From positions 4,481 to 68,480 of the forward strand of contig VSDK01015851.1 of the NCBI GenBank assembly GCA_009767595.1: a DNA stretch of 64,000 nucleotides. Direction: 5' to 3'. Position numbers and translations under genes: made by a program. This stretch comes from Symbiodinium kawagutii (Eukaryota; Sar; Dinophyceae; Suessiales; Symbiodiniaceae). The notes under the pieces were generated by a model. The model saw nothing but the letters and a program-made list of their open reading frames with translations. It made no database searches and had not been told where the DNA came from. Numbering within the stretch: the stretch's first letter is position 1; each line of letters starts with the position of its first letter. Positions 21,755 to 31,670 of the stretch are shown one piece after another.

Positions 21755-22075
21755 CCTTTTGTATACACATGAGTGTACACATGCACTTGTTCATGTACTT
21801 ATGCATTTGTTTTTATGTACTTATGCACTTGTTATGTACTTCTGCACTTGTTTTTTGATGTACTTATGCATTTTTTTAATGTACTTATGCACTTTTTTAA
21901 TGTACTGATGCGTTTTTTTTAATGTATTTATGGACTTTTTTTTAATGTACTTATGCACTTTTAAATGTACTTATGCTCTTTTTTATGTACTTATGTACTT
22001 CTTTTTATGTACTTATGCACTTCTTTTTATGTACACATGCACTTTCTTATGTACACATGAACCTCTAAAGAAAAC
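21755..22075 (+). repeat. ATGTACTTATGCACTTTTTT minisatellite
   Basis: About 13 units of 20-27 bases, each ATGTACTTATGCACTT followed by a T-run of variable length; the ends have ATGTACACATGCACTT. Third of three neighbouring arrays with a GTAC core. Confidence 0.9.
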
Positions 22076-22498
22076 GTGTTAGAACACTCTACTAACGTAT
22101 TGTGCTCTCCTTTGGGTCCTTTACCAACAGCAGACTGGCTGCCTTCACCAAGGGGAATTATTTGCAATACGTGGGCACTCCTGGAAGGATGGAAACTTTA
22201 TTCTCGCAGGCTGAAACTTTTGTTTTGTGGTTTCACCCAAAAACAAAGTAGCCAGTGGCGTTTGCAAGGGATTTCTTCTAAGCACACTGAACAGCGGCCA
22301 GTTTGAGTTGTGAGTTTTGAGCATGCTTTCATTTTCTCAATTTTCATTTTTGATCAGATGGCAAATCACCTTTTGTCAGTTATGGCAACTGACATGTCTA
22401 CAACTGAGCATTCCATTTTTCAATTCAGTGAAAATTGTTTGGATCTATGCCTGAATCTGTGTTGGCTTCAGGGTGGGCGGGGTGGGACCCCTTAGTGT

Positions 22499-24505
22499 TT
22501 GGCGAGTCCGAACGTCGAACCCCCCCACCTCTCCCTCGTTCGGCCTCACCCCATCCTTTTGTGGAGGAGTGATGCTAGTGTAACTTCCGCTTGTGGTGCA
22601 TCCAAAGTGGTTGTTGCTTGTGCGCAGTGGCACTTTGAGGTTTCTCCTAACGTGTGCCACTGCTTCCCGAATCCTGGTGATTGCGGGTGTGGCCTTTCTT
22701 CCACTTGTGGTCAAGCCAAAGTGGGTATGGCTTGTGTAAGGTGGCTGTTTGAGGTTAAACCTAAACTCTTGCCTTCCTTCCAAACATCCGGATTCTCCCC
22801 CAACTGCATGCGCAATTTCACTGCGGGTTCTTCAAGCGACGTTGTCGCGGCCCCATCTCGATTGAAGGCCAGTTCGCCAGTACCCGCATATGCAGTTGCA
22901 GTCAAGCGGAGAAGGGACGACTATTGGACTGAGAAAAGGGAATCCGAGTTGCAGAGAGCCCTCAAGAAGTGGTATGCCATTGTCAGCAATTGGCCTCCGT
23001 CATGCCGGTGTTCATTGGAGATTGCAAAATGCACGTCGGATGAAGCAGCATTTGAAATGCTCGGTGACTATCTCAGTGGAAAAGCTCCTGCTACCCTGGT
23101 GAAACGCGCCAACAGTTTCATATTCTTCCAGAATGCAGCAGCGGAACTTTGTGGCATGGACTTTCCTTACTCAGAGTCGGATTTCTATCATGTCTTGAAG
23201 CAATTAAGGCATGGTGGCCCTTCTCCGAGCCGATTGAAGTCAGTGATTGAAGCAATGACTTTTGTGCCGTATGCTTTCCAGATTGAAGAGTTGCATGGCA
23301 TCACAACCAGCAAACGGTGTCTTGGTGCTGTGAGGTCCGATCCAACCGGAAAGGTTAATCAGGCAGAGGCGCTGTCGGTCTCAGACATTGAAACGCTTCA
23401 TGCAACCTTGGCAAACTCGAATGCGTGGGATTCTGCATTTGCTGGCGCTTGCTTATTTTGCATTTATTCCAGGGCACGTTGGTCTGATTTTTGCCATGGG
23501 CAATCCTTGCGTCTTGACAAAAATGCGGATGGCACAATCGCGTATGCAGATATGGAAGTCTACATTCACAAGACCATGCATGCATCAGCCAAACGTTTCA
23601 AATTCCTTGATTTAGTTGCTACCGGTAATGGAATTTCCGGCTTCGACTGGATTGCAAAATGGATTTTGTCAATTGAACGCCTTGGAATCGATCCTTTTTC
23701 TCGCTTGGCTGGAAATTGCCTCATGCCTGCCCCAGGTACTGATGGACATCCACTTCGTCGAGCGCTTGAAAGCGATGAGTGCAGCACGTGGTTGCGATTG
23801 TTGTTGGGCCAAGAGGTCACCAGAGCAGCCAGTGAGAAAAAGTATTCATCTCATTCCTTGAAGGCCAGTCTTCTTAGTTTTGCCGCCAAGCGTGGATTGA
23901 GCCATGAGGACAGATTGTGCATGGGCCACCATTTGCATCCGTTCAGAATGGCTGATACATATGCAAGAGATGCACAGGCGAGGGTAATCAGGTTGGTCGA
24001 CAAACTCATTTTGGAGATTAGGTCTGGGTATTTCCTCCCCAATTGCAACCGGGCTGGCCGTTTCAATTGCAACATTCAGATTGGCTCAGTTCCAGATCTT
24101 GGCGCAAGCGTCATTGAAGATGATGAAGAATTGCAAAGGGAAGTGGAGCAATCAGTCAGCCATGCCTTCGAAGACGCCAATGAACTTTTGAATAGCACCG
24201 AAGGAGATCAAGCGACCATCGTGGATGAAAAACATCTCACAAGTTCTTCGTCAGACAGCTCGGAGGACAGCGATGATATGTGCACTCCTGTTCGATCGTT
24301 CATGCCTCCTGTTCCACCCAAAGGGTGTAAATTCGTGCAACATAAACGTACAAAGACTTTGCACATTGTAGAGTCTTGGTTTCCACATGGCACACGGTGT
24401 GGTAGAATGCTAAATGCAAACCACATTGTGCCGACAAATCTCAAATTTGAATCTGCCGTCTGTCATGTTTGCAATCGGCCAAGCCGATGGGAGCAAAATG
24501 ATTGA
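22499..24505 (+). CDS. Tyrosine recombinase (phage-integrase fold) of retroelement 1
   Basis: An intact 668-codon frame; the first 100-120 residues may be untranslated, because the region before about 22890 is low in recognisable character and contains a diverged internal repeat (CGASKVVVACAQWHFEV / CGQAKVGMACVRWLFEV). The catalytic half shows IYSRARWSDF (Arg I, residue about 325), YSSHSLKASLLSFAAKRG (His box with Lys where Arg is usual, about 452), CMGHH (second His) and MADTYARD (nucleophile Tyr, about 486). The tail is acidic/Ser-rich, then ends in a Cys/His module (KTLHIVESWF, TRCGRML, CHVCNR). The enzyme would cut and rejoin DNA to insert a circular cDNA. It is the only unbroken ORF of this element. 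Confidence 0.8.
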   Translation: MASPNVEPPHLSLVRPHPILLWRSDASVTSACGASKVVVACAQWHFEVSPNVCHCFPNPGDCGCGLSSTCGQAKVGMACVRWLFEVKPKLLPSFQTSGFSPNCMRNFTAGSSSDVVAAPSRLKASSPVPAYAVAVKRRRDDYWTEKRESELQRALKKWYAIVSNWPPSCRCSLEIAKCTSDEAAFEMLGDYLSGKAPATLVKRANSFIFFQNAAAELCGMDFPYSESDFYHVLKQLRHGGPSPSRLKSVIEAMTFVPYAFQIEELHGITTSKRCLGAVRSDPTGKVNQAEALSVSDIETLHATLANSNAWDSAFAGACLFCIYSRARWSDFCHGQSLRLDKNADGTIAYADMEVYIHKTMHASAKRFKFLDLVATGNGISGFDWIAKWILSIERLGIDPFSRLAGNCLMPAPGTDGHPLRRALESDECSTWLRLLLGQEVTRAASEKKYSSHSLKASLLSFAAKRGLSHEDRLCMGHHLHPFRMADTYARDAQARVIRLVDKLILEIRSGYFLPNCNRAGRFNCNIQIGSVPDLGASVIEDDEELQREVEQSVSHAFEDANELLNSTEGDQATIVDEKHLTSSSSDSSEDSDDMCTPVRSFMPPVPPKGCKFVQHKRTKTLHIVESWFPHGTRCGRMLNANHIVPTNLKFESAVCHVCNRPSRWEQND

Positions 24506-24617
24506 CAGGGCAAGAAATCGGTGCTGTCCAGGCGAACAAGCGCATGGCATTTCAATCATGAGTGGGTTGCCTGATTCGATGGTAGTTGGCCGAAGCAGTG
24601 GTGCAGCCATGCTGTCG

Positions 24618-25131
24618 GACGCCAATGCGTTGAATCTTTCCCCATCATGTGCTTGTCATTTCTCAGCTCAAGCCGCATGATTTCCTCACGGAACTTCACG
24701 TAAACGGCTTCAAAACAAAATAACCACCATTTGTGAAAGGGTGGAATGGCTTTGATTGATTCAGTGGCTGCGTTTGAGCAGCGGTGTAGAGAGCTTTCAC
24801 AGCCAGGCCTTGACCTCAAAGGGCTTTTGGAAGCGCAAAGTATCACCACTTTCTCCAGTTTAGCCTTCGTGTGTGACGCCAATGCGTTGAATCTTTCCCC
24901 ATCATGTGCTTGTCATTTCTCAGCTCAAGCCGCATGATTTCCTCACGGAACTTCACGTAAACGGCTTCAAAACAAAATGACCACCATTTGTGAAGGGGTG
25001 GAATGGCTTTGATTGATTCAGTGGCTGCGTTTGAGCAGCGGTGTAGAGAGCTTTCACAGCCAGGCCTTGACCTCAAAGGGCTTTTGGAAGCGCAAAGTAT
25101 CACCACTTTCTCCAGTTTAGCCTTCGTGTGT
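24618..25131 (+). repeat. 257-bp perfect-phase tandem duplication
   Basis: 24618-24874 is repeated at 24875-25131 with two base changes seen (AAATAACC/AAATGACC and GTGAAAGGG/GTGAAGGGG). The unit contains the first 43 codons of the Gag frame. The first copy is interrupted after LAFVC by the second copy's leader, so Gag must start at 25003 to be full length. The near-identity makes it recent. Confidence 0.95.
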
Positions 25132-26245
25132 GGCACCCTAAATAGGGCACCTACTGATGAGGAGTTCGACCGATTCAGTCAAACTGTTTTTGGGGCAGGC
25201 GCAAACGCTGGCAGGGTTAGTGTGCTGCGCAGGTTGCATTTTGAAGCTTCAACATTTGTGTTGTCGCAATTGAAAGCCACTGTTACCGGTGATACCGGAG
25301 ATGGTTCCAAGAAACTGCCTTTTGCCGAGAAACAATCCAGGCTCACGAAGGTGAGAACGGCACTTGCCGGGTTCTTGATCCAAGGTGAAACAGAGCCATC
25401 CCATTCATTGATCGACAAGTGTCAGCTCATGTACGACACTGGATCCGTAATGTGGTTGCATCCAAGCTTGTGCACAAAAAGGGATTTGGAAATTCAGATT
25501 GCGCCAAAAGATTCCCGACAAGTTTTGAAGATCGAGTCTCAGACTTTGAAAGTGGAAACGGAGGCACCTAAGATAGGTGAGGCTGACCATGGGACCGAAA
25601 TCAAACTGCAGTGGTGTCTTCAGCGCAGAGGTGTGGCGTTAGAAATGTGCAATGTTCTTTCGTGGGATGTTTCTCAAAGGTGGCTCGCAACACTCTTCCA
25701 AGCATACTCCACCGAGCCACCGCCTGGGTATGCGAAAGTGTCGCTTCAACAATTGGTCCGTGCAGATAAAGAGATGTGGACATTGCTCGGGCGAGACATT
25801 TCAAGCGTGAAACCTGACGCTGCAGGAGCTAGACCGTTGGACAAGGCGGTGAAGGACTTGATCACAGATGCTCGGATCACCATACTTTTGCTAGCCCTTC
25901 CTCATCGCAGCCCAGGAGTATCCACAGCATCAAATGAAAAACCCTCGTCAAGCAGTTCCAGACCATCCAACGTGAGGCCCACGAAAAAGGTGACGCCAGG
26001 TGAGGTCAGGCAAGAAAGCTCGGACCCCTGCAACCCCACCGGAAGAATTGAAGGATTGCCATCAAACAACTGCAGATGGAAAACCAATATGCTGGTCATA
26101 CAATTTGGCTTGCAAGTGCGATTTGCCAACAAGTGGGGGTGGCTGATGTCGGCGGGGAATTCACATTTGTGCATTTTGCCGCAAAGTTGGTCATTCGTTC
26201 CAGCAGTGCAAGGCCGCGCCCCACCACAAGGTGGGCGGAAGCTGA
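25003..26245 (+). pseudogene. Gag-like protein of retroelement 1 with C-terminal zinc knuckle
   Basis: From ATG 25003 the frame reads MALIDSVAAFEQRCRELSQP through about 340 residues of helical, charged sequence with no named domain. After a frameshift near 26010 it continues TPATPPEELKDCHQTT and then a Cys/His finger: CWSYNLACKC, TSGGG, a TGA stop (26144-26146), CRRGIHICAFCRKVGHSFQQ, C. Fingers of this C-C-C-H type close many DIRS-like Gag proteins, usually with Arg or Lys where the TGA stands. A second in-frame TGA (26243-26245) ends Gag; the next domain continues in the same frame. Role: binding and packaging element RNA. Broken by one frameshift and one nonsense codon. Confidence 0.65.
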
Positions 26246-27755
26246 CTCCCGATGCACATGGAAAGTTTTCACCCATTGGACATTGATCTTCAACAAGATT
26301 CCGATGCCCCAATGGACAATGTTTCATCGAATTCGGAAATTCATTTTGAGCAACCCCGTGCGAAGCATGTCAACGCCACATCTGCATTGAGTTCTGGTGG
26401 GGGCTTGGGTCCAAGGGACACAGTTTATGAACACAAACTAGTGATTGAAATTTTCAGTGGAACAGGAAATCTCACAGCAGCTGTGCGCAAGCTGGGCTTG
26501 CGGGGCTTGGCCATTGACAAAACTGGGAACAGAGCTCATGGTGCCACAACGCTTTTGGACTTGACATGTCAGGATGATTTGGCATTTTTGTTGGACTACA
26601 TCGACAACGAGAAAGATGCCATTGAATTGATTCATCTAGCTCCTCCTGGCGGTACCAGTTCAGCAGCGCGTAACAGGCCACTAGATAAGTTTGCGGAGCG
26701 TAAGTCGGACGCGCCAGCGCCCCTTCGCACCTTTGATGAGCCGGACGGTTTGAGTTCACTTGCAGGTCTCGATAAACATCAAGTACTGTTGGCTAATTCA
26801 TTGTATCAAGCAACCAAGGTCATCGTTCTGTTTGCGCTGGAACGCCGCATCAGGGTTTCCATTGAGAATCCCAAATCAAGTCTGTTTTGGAACACGACAC
26901 CTATCCGGGAGCTCTTGGAAATCCATCCCGGTCACTTCAATTATTTTCATGCTTGCATGATGGGGTCAAATCGGGACAAGGTTGTTGCCTGGTGGTGCAC
27001 GGATGATTTCTTTGCATCTTTCAACCTAGAGTGTACGAAAGATCACTCCCATGCAAGTTGGGACCCAACTCCAGTTGAGACGGGCTTGCCATTGTCTTTT
27101 GCAAATTCAGATGAATACCCTCCCTTGCTGTGCAGCAGGGTGGCTTCCCTCATTGACCAGTCCTTACAACAACGCGGAATCCGCCCGATGGAATCGCTGG
27201 AGCAGCAGGTGTGTTCCAACGCCTCTACAAGTGTTCGCACTGTTGCCATGGGCTTCTTGCCGCGTGGACAGAAATTGCGGCCTTTGGTGAGTGAATTTTC
27301 TCATTATGTTCGGTTTGCCTTGCGCCCAGATGACGCTGGGACACACATCTTGCACACTTTGTACAAAGGCTCTCGGATCACATCTCGGAAACTAATGAAG
27401 TGGGGTGTGATAAGGGTTTCCGATGATTTTGCCAACGTCAATGTTGACTGGGTGGACGCTTCAATCTCGGATGAATCTTCGTTGGATTTGGTTACAGTTG
27501 GCGTCCCTCGTGAACCTGAGGGGTTTGTTAATGAAGCTGTTCGAGTAGGGCATCCAAGGTTTTTGGCTTATGGTGCCAGTCAAGAGGTTGACCTTCTGAT
27601 CAAGGCTAACTTGACCAAACCAGCTCATGAGCTGGCTTCGGAACGCGTTGCGTTCTGCAAGAAGTGGGCGCGAAGGGCTGAAGAATTGAAGGATGACGAA
27701 CAACGGTTACGTGATTCCATGCCTCCGTACATTAGGAAGGTCCTTGCCAAGAAAA
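26246..27755 (+). pseudogene. C5-methyltransferase-like domain of retroelement 1
   Basis: The frame contains KLVIEIFSGTGNLTAAVRKL (AdoMet-binding motif I), GLAIDKTGNRAHG (acidic loop), IELIHLAPPGGTSSAARNRP (motif IV position, where C5-DNA-methyltransferases have Pro-Pro-Cys) and IRVSIENPKSSLFW (motif VI, Glu-Asn). A Cys/His segment follows (FHACMMGSNRDK, LECTKDHSHASW, DEYPPLLCSRVA) that is also present in element 2. The catalytic Cys is Gly (GGC), so this copy should not methylate. What the domain does in these elements is not established. The frame continues about 240 residues into a pre-RT linker and is joined to the reverse transcriptase by a -1 shift near 27750. It could also be a generic Rossmann-fold domain; target recognition cannot be read. 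Confidence 0.6.
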
Positions 27756-27756
27756 G

Positions 27757-29468
27757 GTGCTCATCCTCAGAGAATTGCTCGAGACATTGGGCTATCCTGA
27801 CAAGCACTTGTTCGAGGATATTTTAGCTGGTTTCAGGTTGTCAGGTTGGGTGAGGGATTCTGGTTGCTTCACTAAGCTGGCGAAACCGCCCACCTTGTCG
27901 AGACAAGCTTTGCTGAGGGAGAGCCATGGACTTCAGAAGGCCACCATGAAAAGGATCCAGGAACAAACCATGGACGACCTAAGTGTGGCTGCCTGGGAGG
28001 AAACGTGTTTGGAGTTAGAAAAGGGTTGGATCTGGGAAGATACTAGCGGTGACCTTTCTGAGAAGGTCATTGCATATCGTTTTGGAATCAACCAGGGATC
28101 CAAAGCGCGAGTAATCGACAACTTCAAACTCTGTGGCTTAAATGCCACATGCGGCCTTCCTGAGAAGTTTGTATTACATGGGGTGGACTATATTGCCATG
28201 ACACTTATTAAGGCTTTGTCGTTTGTCGGGGCGCCCAATAAGCTAAGTCTGTTGGGCAAAACTTATGATTTGCGGTCTGCGTACAAACAGTTTCCTCTAC
28301 ACCAAGATGATCGAGATATTTTGCGCATTTCCCTGAAGTCGGCGGAGTCTGGAGACGCGAAGATCTTTGGGCTGAACTCTCTTCCCTTCGGGGCGACCGG
28401 GAGTGTAGCAGGTTTTCTGAGATTCTCTACTGCGTTGTTCTTCATAATGTCAACTGGCTTGAAGGTTTGGGCAAGCACCTTTTTTGACGACTATCCAACG
28501 CTGAGTATAGCTGATGCAGCTAATGTCACTGACCAATCAATTTGTTTTCTGCTCGATCTTATTGGCGTAGATTTTGCCAAGGACGGAAAGAAATGGACAG
28601 ACTTCAGTAGCGAAATGAAAGGACTGGGATTGATTTTTGATTTGTCGGAATTCCATGCTGGGAAAGTTTTCATCAGGCACACTGAGGAAAGGACCGAGGA
28701 GTTGGTCGACAAGCTTTCTTCCATTCTCTCCTTAGGCACGCTTACTCCTAAGGAAGCTGAATCTCTCCGCGGCAGGTTGCACTGGTACAATTCTTTCCTT
28801 TTTGGTAGGCTCTCGAATTTGGCTTTGCATAAACTTGGTACCAGGGCTTGCGGCCCACCTCACTTGAAGAAACTTGATACTGAACTGGTGAATGCCTTGA
28901 CTTTTCTGAGAGCGCATGTTGCCAACGGGGTTCCTCTCCTTTTGACTGCAAACACAGAGAAACCCATGTTCATTTTTACAGATGGAGCTTTTGAAGTCGG
29001 AAGCCGTGCAAGCGGCTCCATAGGCGGGATCCTTTATGATCACATTGGAAGACCGCTGTCATTCTTCAGTGAGAATGTCCCAAAGATCCTTTTAGATATT
29101 TTCATGCAGGAAAGCGACCATCCTATTTATCTCACTGAATTGCTGGCGGGCTACGTGGCTTTTCGTTTGTGGTGTCCTGGTAAGATTGGGATCTATGTAG
29201 TGAGCTACATTGATAATGAAGCTTCACGGATGGCTCTAATCAGAGCATACTCCTCGACAGGTATCGGCAATGTTTTGGTTTCAATGATCGTTCAGCTCGA
29301 AACCGCTTCCCAGTGGAAAGTTTGGTATGGCCGAGTCAACTCCCATTCTAACCCTTCCGATGATCCGAGCCGGTTTGTGTGTGACTGGCTGATTGCGGTG
29401 GGCTCTGAAAGGACTTGTGTCCATTGGGATCAGTTGATCGTTGATTTCCAGAAAGCCCATCACGATGT
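27757..29468 (+). pseudogene. Reverse transcriptase and RNase H of retroelement 1, cut by gap
   Basis: Reverse transcriptase: GSKARVIDNFKLCGLN, TYDLRSAYKQFPL (motif A), LPFGATGSVAGFLRF (B) and STFFDDYPTLS (C, with Phe-Asp-Asp), then the GLGLIFDL connection. RNase H: MFIFTDGAFEVGSRASG (first Asp), IYLTELLAG (Glu), VVSYIDNEASRMAL (Asp) and NPSDDPSRF (last Asp). All four RNase H acidic residues and the RT Asp pair are present. No stop interrupts it before the gap at 29469. It would copy element RNA into DNA and remove the RNA strand. It is called a pseudogene only because it depends on a frameshift with the preceding domain and its end is unseen. Confidence 0.85.
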
Positions 29469-29916
29469 NNNNNNNNNNNNNNNNNNNNNNNNNNNNNNNN
29501 NNNNNNNNNNNNNNNNNNNNNNNNNNNNNNNNNNNNNNNNNNNNNNNNNNNNNNNNNNNNNNNNNNNNNNNNNNNNNNNNNNNNNNNNNNNNNNNNNNNN
29601 NNNNNNNNNNNNNNNNNNNNNNNNNNNNNNNNNNNNNNNNNNNNNNNNNNNNNNNNNNNNNNNNNNNNNNNNNNNNNNNNNNNNNNNNNNNNNNNNNNNN
29701 NNNNNNNNNNNNNNNNNNNNNNNNNNNNNNNNNNNNNNNNNNNNNNNNNNNNNNNNNNNNNNNNNNNNNNNNNNNNNNNNNNNNNNNNNNNNNNNNNNNN
29801 NNNNNNNNNNNNNNNNNNNNNNNNNNNNNNNNNNNNNNNNNNNNNNNNNNNNNNNNNNNNNNNNNNNNNNNNNNNNNNNNNNNNNNNNNNNNNNNNNNNN
29901 NNNNNNNNNNNNNNNN
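29469..29916. other. Assembly gap (448 N)
   Basis: Undetermined bases between the RNase H of retroelement 1 and a LINE fragment. The true junction is hidden here. Confidence 1.
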
Positions 29917-30739
29917 TTCAGCTCAGAGAATAAAAAAGGGAGTCTTGGTGCATCTCATTGAGGAATTGAATGGCATTGGGCTTGCTTTGAACCCTTCGAA
30001 AACAAAATTGTTCAGCACATTCGGTGTGGATACGCCCACTCTCATTGAAGTAGCAGGCCATTTTTTGGAAGTGGCTACTCGACAGGAATCACACAAATAT
30101 TTGGGCAAGATGTTGAGTGGCAATTTTGCTGAAAGGAGAGTTGCTGATTTGGCTTGCCGGAGAAGGTGTGCATGGAACAATTTTCACAAATTTAAACATA
30201 TTCTTTTGAACAAACACATTGGTTGGCGTTTGAGGCTGAAATTCTTTGACGGCGTGATTTCTCCCACGATTCTGTTTGGTTTGGCTACCACGGCCTTGCC
30301 CAAATCCGAAATTTCAAAACTGGATTCATTGAGACGACGCATGCTTAGATGCATAGTTGGGTGGGTCAGAGTTGAAGGAGAAACATGGAATGTCACCATG
30401 CGCCGCATGAACACAAGACTTTCGCAGCAATTATTCCCAATGAGACTTTGGAGCGAAGCATTGTATCTGGCAAAATTTCGGTTGGCCTCTCGTGTGGCAC
30501 GTGCATACCATGGTTGGCCTCAGACAATCTTACAATGGGACCCGCAACAAGCTTGGCAATTCAATTTTGAAGACAAACCATGTCGTAGTAGGGGTCGTCC
30601 ACACACAACATGGAATGACTGTTCGCGTAAATTTGCTTTAAATCAATTTGGCCAAGAGTCGTGGCTGATTGAAGCCATGAACCGGCATGGTTGGCTTGCC
30701 GAAGAGCAAGCCTTCCTGAATTCTTGTCGGTCGTTGTGA
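29917..30739 (+). pseudogene. LINE reverse transcriptase, C-terminal part (fragment 1)
   Basis: Opens just after catalytic motif C: GLALNPSKTKLFS (D), ESHKYLGKMLSGN (E), RLRLKFFDGVISPTILFGLA, LRRRMLRCIVGWV and SRGRPHTTWNDC, stop TGA at 30739. No break is seen in 270 codons. The 5' part is lost in the gap. It belongs to the same family as the next fragment but differs from the 15-18 kb LINE. Confidence 0.85.
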
Positions 30740-30804
30740 CTCTTGGTTTGCCCATGTCCCTATGGGGCCGTAGTCTTCGACTCGAGCGGGCGGAAAGCGG
30801 AAAG

Positions 30805-31670
30805 CGGAACAAAGGGGAGTGAAACAAGGAGGTGTCATCAGCCCCATTTTGTTCAATGCAGCCTTGGAATCAACAATGCGCAAATGGAAACTGAAATTGC
30901 AACACCATGGCATCGACATTGGTGCGGGGGAACATCTCACAAATATCCGCTTTGCTGATGATCTCATGCTTTATGCCACGTCATGTGGTGACTTGGTCTA
31001 CATGATCGAGGTTCTCATTGTGGAACTTGCGCGTGTGGGGTTGCAGTTGAATCCAAACAAAACAAAAATCATGACCACCCTTGACATGATGAAGGCTTGC
31101 CACGTGGAGGTTGCTGGTTCCATGGTAGAGGTGCTGCACGGTGCAAACACGCACAAATATCTTGGCAGATTGTCATCAGGAAATTTGAGGAAGAGATCGG
31201 AAACTGAACTCACACATCCTTTGCAAATGGCTTGGGCCAAATTTCACAAACATAAACATGTGCTGACAAACCGTCATGTGTCTTTGAAATTACGATTGAA
31301 ATTTCTTGATGCAGTGATTTCACCGACAGCGCTGTTTGGCTTGGCTTCATTGCCATTGGTCGCGTCGCAACTTCAAAGAGTCAATGTTGTGCAGTGCGAA
31401 TGCTTCGTGCAATTGTTGGTTGGGTTACCGTGGACAGCAATGATTGGAGAAATGTCATGCGAAAAATGAACGACAAAGTGCGGGCCGCTTTGGAAATTTG
31501 CCTGATTTGCTCATGGTCGGATTCTTTATTCAAACGACAATTTCGATTTGCTGCACGCATTGCTGGTTCCAACGGTTGGCCTGGATTTGCTGCCCTTTGG
31601 GATCCTGGTGAGAACTGGTCTATTAATTTTCTTTCCATGCCTTTTCGAACCCGCGGGCGTCCACAGCAAA
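30805..31670 (+). pseudogene. LINE reverse transcriptase, 5'-truncated (fragment 2)
   Basis: Begins abruptly in motif B (GVKQGGVISPILFNAALEST), then NIRFADDLMLYA (C), GLQLNPNKTKIM (D), THKYLGRLSSGN (E), LKLRLKFLDAVISPTALFGLA. After a frameshift near 31395 comes RMLRAIVGWVTVDSNDW through FRTRGRPQQR, where it is cut in frame by retroelement 2. A 65-base spacer with GCGGAAAGCGGAAAGCGG separates it from fragment 1. 5' truncation is the usual result of incomplete target-primed reverse transcription. Confidence 0.85.

Larger units (their letters stand above)
22499..29468 (+). mobile_element. Tyrosine-recombinase (DIRS-like) retroelement 1, rearranged order
   Basis: Reading 5' to 3': tyrosine recombinase (22499-24505), a 257-bp tandem duplication (24618-25131), Gag with zinc knuckle (25003-26245), methyltransferase-like domain (26246-27755), reverse transcriptase and RNase H (27757-29468), cut by an assembly gap. 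All parts are on the plus strand with little space between them. DIRS-type elements normally carry the recombinase last, as element 2 here does. The order seen could be a circular permutation, two adjacent partial copies, or a genuine alternative order. Termini were not found. Confidence 0.7.
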
